A stretch of 20,271 bases of DNA from Candidatus Moraniibacteriota bacterium (GTDB lineage Bacteria > Patescibacteriota > Minisyncoccia > Moranbacterales > UBA2206), in NCBI GenBank assembly GCA_026396205.1, contig JAPLXF010000060.1, forward strand, positions 1 through 20,271. The letters run 5' to 3'. Below are positions 18,241 to 20,271 of this stretch, in pieces. Under the pieces are notes generated by a model. The model was not told the origin of the DNA, searched no databases, and was given only the letters and a program-made list of their open reading frames with translations. Numbering within the stretch: position 1 is the first letter of the stretch; each line of letters begins with the position of its first letter. Both the position numbers and the translations under genes were made by a program.

Positions 18241-20271
18241 ATGCCACGAGTATTAAAACCAAAACCAACAGGCGGCGGAAAACCGGAAGCTTCAGAAAAA
18301 GAATTGCAAACCCAGAAAGTGCTGACCAAGATGCGCCATGAATCGGAGGAAGAAATAACTTCGGCTTTTGCCGCTTCCATCGGCTTTTCCTATATCGACA
18401 CCAATTTGATTCCTATTGCCGATGAAACTATCCGCACTCTTAAGGAAGATGATGCCCGCAAATACGGCATCGCCGTTATCCAAAAAATCGCCAAAAAAGT
18501 AACTGTGGTTTCTTTGGACCCGACAGTGCCGGAAACAGCGGAATATATCAAGCATATCGCCAAGGAAACCGGCTGGGAGATAAAAGTTTTCGTCGTTTCC
18601 AAATATAACTTCGAAAAAATTCTGGAGCGTTACAAGACATTGGTCTTTATCGACATTCTGGCCCAATTGAGTATCACGCTGACCGGCGAAGATTTGGCCA
18701 AATTCGACCAGTATCTTAAAGACTTGATTACGCTCAAACAGCGCATCAACGAACTGCCGGTAACCCAAGTTTTAAATGTCATTATGGGCGGCGCCTACAA
18801 GCTCGGCGCCAGCGATGTGCACATCGAACCCAGAGAGCATGATTTCCGTTTGCGCTACCGCATCGACGGCGTTTTGCAAGATGTGGCCTTCCTGCCGCTT
18901 AATGTCTTTAAAAGCATCATCTCCCGTATAAAAATGATGTCAGGCATGAAACTGAATTTGCACGATATCGCCCAAGACGGGGCTTTTGAAGTCAATATCG
19001 ACAACAAGCGCATCAAAATCCGCGTTTCCGTAATCCCGGGCAGTTTCGGCGAAAGCGTAGTCATGCGTTTATTGGATCCGGATTCCATCCGGCTGGGTAT
19101 TGAAAGCTTGGGATTGCGCGGTTTAGCCAACGAAGCTTTGATCCGGGAAATCCAAAAACCCAACGGTATGATTTTGAATACCGGCCCCACCGGTTCCGGA
19201 AAAACCACGACGCTTTACGCCATCATCAATAAACTCAACGATCCGGAAACCAAAATTATCACTATTGAAGATCCGGTGGAATATGAAGTGGAAGGCATTT
19301 CCCAAACCCAGATTGAAAAAAAACGCGGTTATACTTTCGCTACCGGGCTGCGCGCCATTGTCCGGCAGGATCCGGATATAATTCTGGTCGGTGAAATCCG
19401 CGATGATGAAACGGCCGATATCGCCGTCAATTCGGCGCTGACCGGCCACTTAGTTTTATCTTCCGTGCACACCAACAGCGCCGTCGGCACCATTCCGCGG
19501 CTGATTGAACTCGGCGTCAAGCCAACTATGATTCCTCCGTCTTTAAACGCCGTTATCGGCCAGCGCTTGGTGCGGAAACTCTGCGAACATTGCAAGGAAG
19601 AATATATTCCCGCCAAAGAATCGGTGGAATCGATAAAAAAAATCCTGTCGATTATTTCCCCCAAAGCCAAATTGGATATTCCCAAAGATATTCCCAAGCT
19701 CTATCGCTCCAAGGGCTGTCCCAAATGCAATAATATCGGCTACAAGGGCCGGATTGGAATTTTCGAAGTGCTGACACTCAATGAAGATTTGGAAAAGCTG
19801 ATTATGAAAATGGCCAGTGACACGGAACTGACAATGTCGGCGCTGGAAGCCGGCATGATTACGATGTTGCAGGATGGAATTTTAAAAGCCATCGAAGGCA
19901 TAACTTCCATCGACGAAGTCCGGCGCACGACCGGCTCGGGAGAATTTCTGGAAGAAATTTATGAAAAATTGATGGCCGCCACACTGGGACGCGCCGTTTT
20001 GGTCAGCAAAAATAATTATCAAGGCGCCAAGGAATGTTTGAGCGATTTTGCCAAACTGCAAAAATTGGTTTCCGAATCCAAGACCACGGATATGCTGAAA
20101 ATAATTTTCGCTTCGGCGGTGCTTTTGGGCGTCGGCGATATTCACATTGAACCGGGAGCCGCGGATATTAAAATTCGTTTTCGCATTGACGGCATCTTGC
20201 AAACGGTATCTTCTATTCCTCTGACTGAATATCCGAACTTCTTGGGAGAAATTAAAGTTTTAAGCGGCATG
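18241..20271 (+). CDS. pilB: PilB/GspE-type secretion ATPase, apparent tandem double-ATPase fusion, 3' end outside window
   Basis: 677 codons to the right edge. An MshEN-like N-terminal domain (about 30-100) is followed by a full ATPase module: SDVHIEPREHDFRLRYRIDGVLQ (about 191-213), Walker A GPTGSGKTTTLYA (about 315), ITIEDPVEYEV (Asp box), Walker B DPDIILVGEIRDDETA (about 377), the His box SVHTNSAVGT, and two CxxC pairs (CEHC about 448, CPKC about 494) of the zinc knuckle. The protein does not end after this module. About 115 residues later a second N2-like domain begins (MLKIIFASAVLLGVGDIHIEP, then KIRFRIDGILQTV), parallel to the one at 178. This suggests two ATPase units in one chain, with the second unit's Walker motifs beyond the window. 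It should power assembly of type IV pili, which CPR bacteria use for attachment or DNA uptake. Confidence 0.9.
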   Translation, partial: MPRVLKPKPTGGGKPEASEKELQTQKVLTKMRHESEEEITSAFAASIGFSYIDTNLIPIADETIRTLKEDDARKYGIAVIQKIAKKVTVVSLDPTVPETAEYIKHIAKETGWEIKVFVVSKYNFEKILERYKTLVFIDILAQLSITLTGEDLAKFDQYLKDLITLKQRINELPVTQVLNVIMGGAYKLGASDVHIEPREHDFRLRYRIDGVLQDVAFLPLNVFKSIISRIKMMSGMKLNLHDIAQDGAFEVNIDNKRIKIRVSVIPGSFGESVVMRLLDPDSIRLGIESLGLRGLANEALIREIQKPNGMILNTGPTGSGKTTTLYAIINKLNDPETKIITIEDPVEYEVEGISQTQIEKKRGYTFATGLRAIVRQDPDIILVGEIRDDETADIAVNSALTGHLVLSSVHTNSAVGTIPRLIELGVKPTMIPPSLNAVIGQRLVRKLCEHCKEEYIPAKESVESIKKILSIISPKAKLDIPKDIPKLYRSKGCPKCNNIGYKGRIGIFEVLTLNEDLEKLIMKMASDTELTMSALEAGMITMLQDGILKAIEGITSIDEVRRTTGSGEFLEEIYEKLMAATLGRAVLVSKNNYQGAKECLSDFAKLQKLVSESKTTDMLKIIFASAVLLGVGDIHIEPGAADIKIRFRIDGILQTVSSIPLTEYPNFLGEIKVLSGM

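Overview
The window looks like a piece of a Candidate Phyla Radiation (Patescibacteria, Parcubacteria-type) chromosome. Supporting signs: a DUF3048 protein, MutM, a PolA whose proofreading domain looks degraded, TsaE, a degenerate DHH-family protein and a PilB/GspE-type ATPase lie close together; base composition is moderately AT-rich; TGA is used as a normal stop; and short palindromes and repeats are inserted in frame inside housekeeping genes. The taxon is inferred from gene content and not from a marker gene.

Layout. 1-829: 5' part of a DUF3048 gene (minus strand). 918-8935: the polA-mutM region, read right to left. Between the end of polA and the start of mutM sit, in order of transcription, a four-helix-bundle (S23/IVS) element with terminal inverted repeats, a winged-helix/nucleotidyltransferase pair resembling a type IV toxin-antitoxin system, a very AT-rich class I aminoacyl-tRNA-synthetase-like gene, and a winged-helix Fic gene. 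Between these cargo genes are diverged copies of the first 12 codons of mutM (5738-5773 and 3214-3249) and of the last 27 codons plus stop of polA (4149-4232). They differ from the resident genes mostly at synonymous sites, so they look like remnants of related alleles that arrived with the cargo. 8940-9899 is a RhuM-Fic/DOC gene just upstream of polA. 10006-10830 is an unrecognised gene with a strong promoter, GC-rich leader and strong terminator. 11124-12007 holds a GIY-YIG gene and a frameshifted transglutaminase-like gene.

12122-16802 is a block of secreted or membrane proteins rich in Gly, Tyr, His and Gln: a 713-residue FecR/DUF6600-type protein, a 117-residue membrane-anchored protein, a lipoprotein and a signal-peptide protein, with tsaE and a 76-residue membrane protein among them. 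It contains a third gene-end footprint, a diverged copy of the first 15 codons of tsaE (14523-14567), which runs straight into the promoter of the FecR/DUF6600 gene. That gene has a long leader with two interleaved perfect helices (a predicted pseudoknot) and a 22-codon ORF overlapping its start.

16921-20271, on the plus strand, carries a DHH-family protein lacking the DHH signature residues and a PilB-type ATPase that appears to be a tandem two-ATPase fusion running off the window.

The most interesting feature is the stacking of foreign cargo between short, diverged duplicates of housekeeping-gene ends at two loci (polA-mutM and tsaE), with cargo promoters starting right after the truncated gene heads. 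The second is the set of in-frame repeat insertions in mutM, polA and tsaE, one of which gives nearly the same peptide in MutM and PolA. No integrase, transposase, CRISPR array, rRNA or tRNA was recognised.
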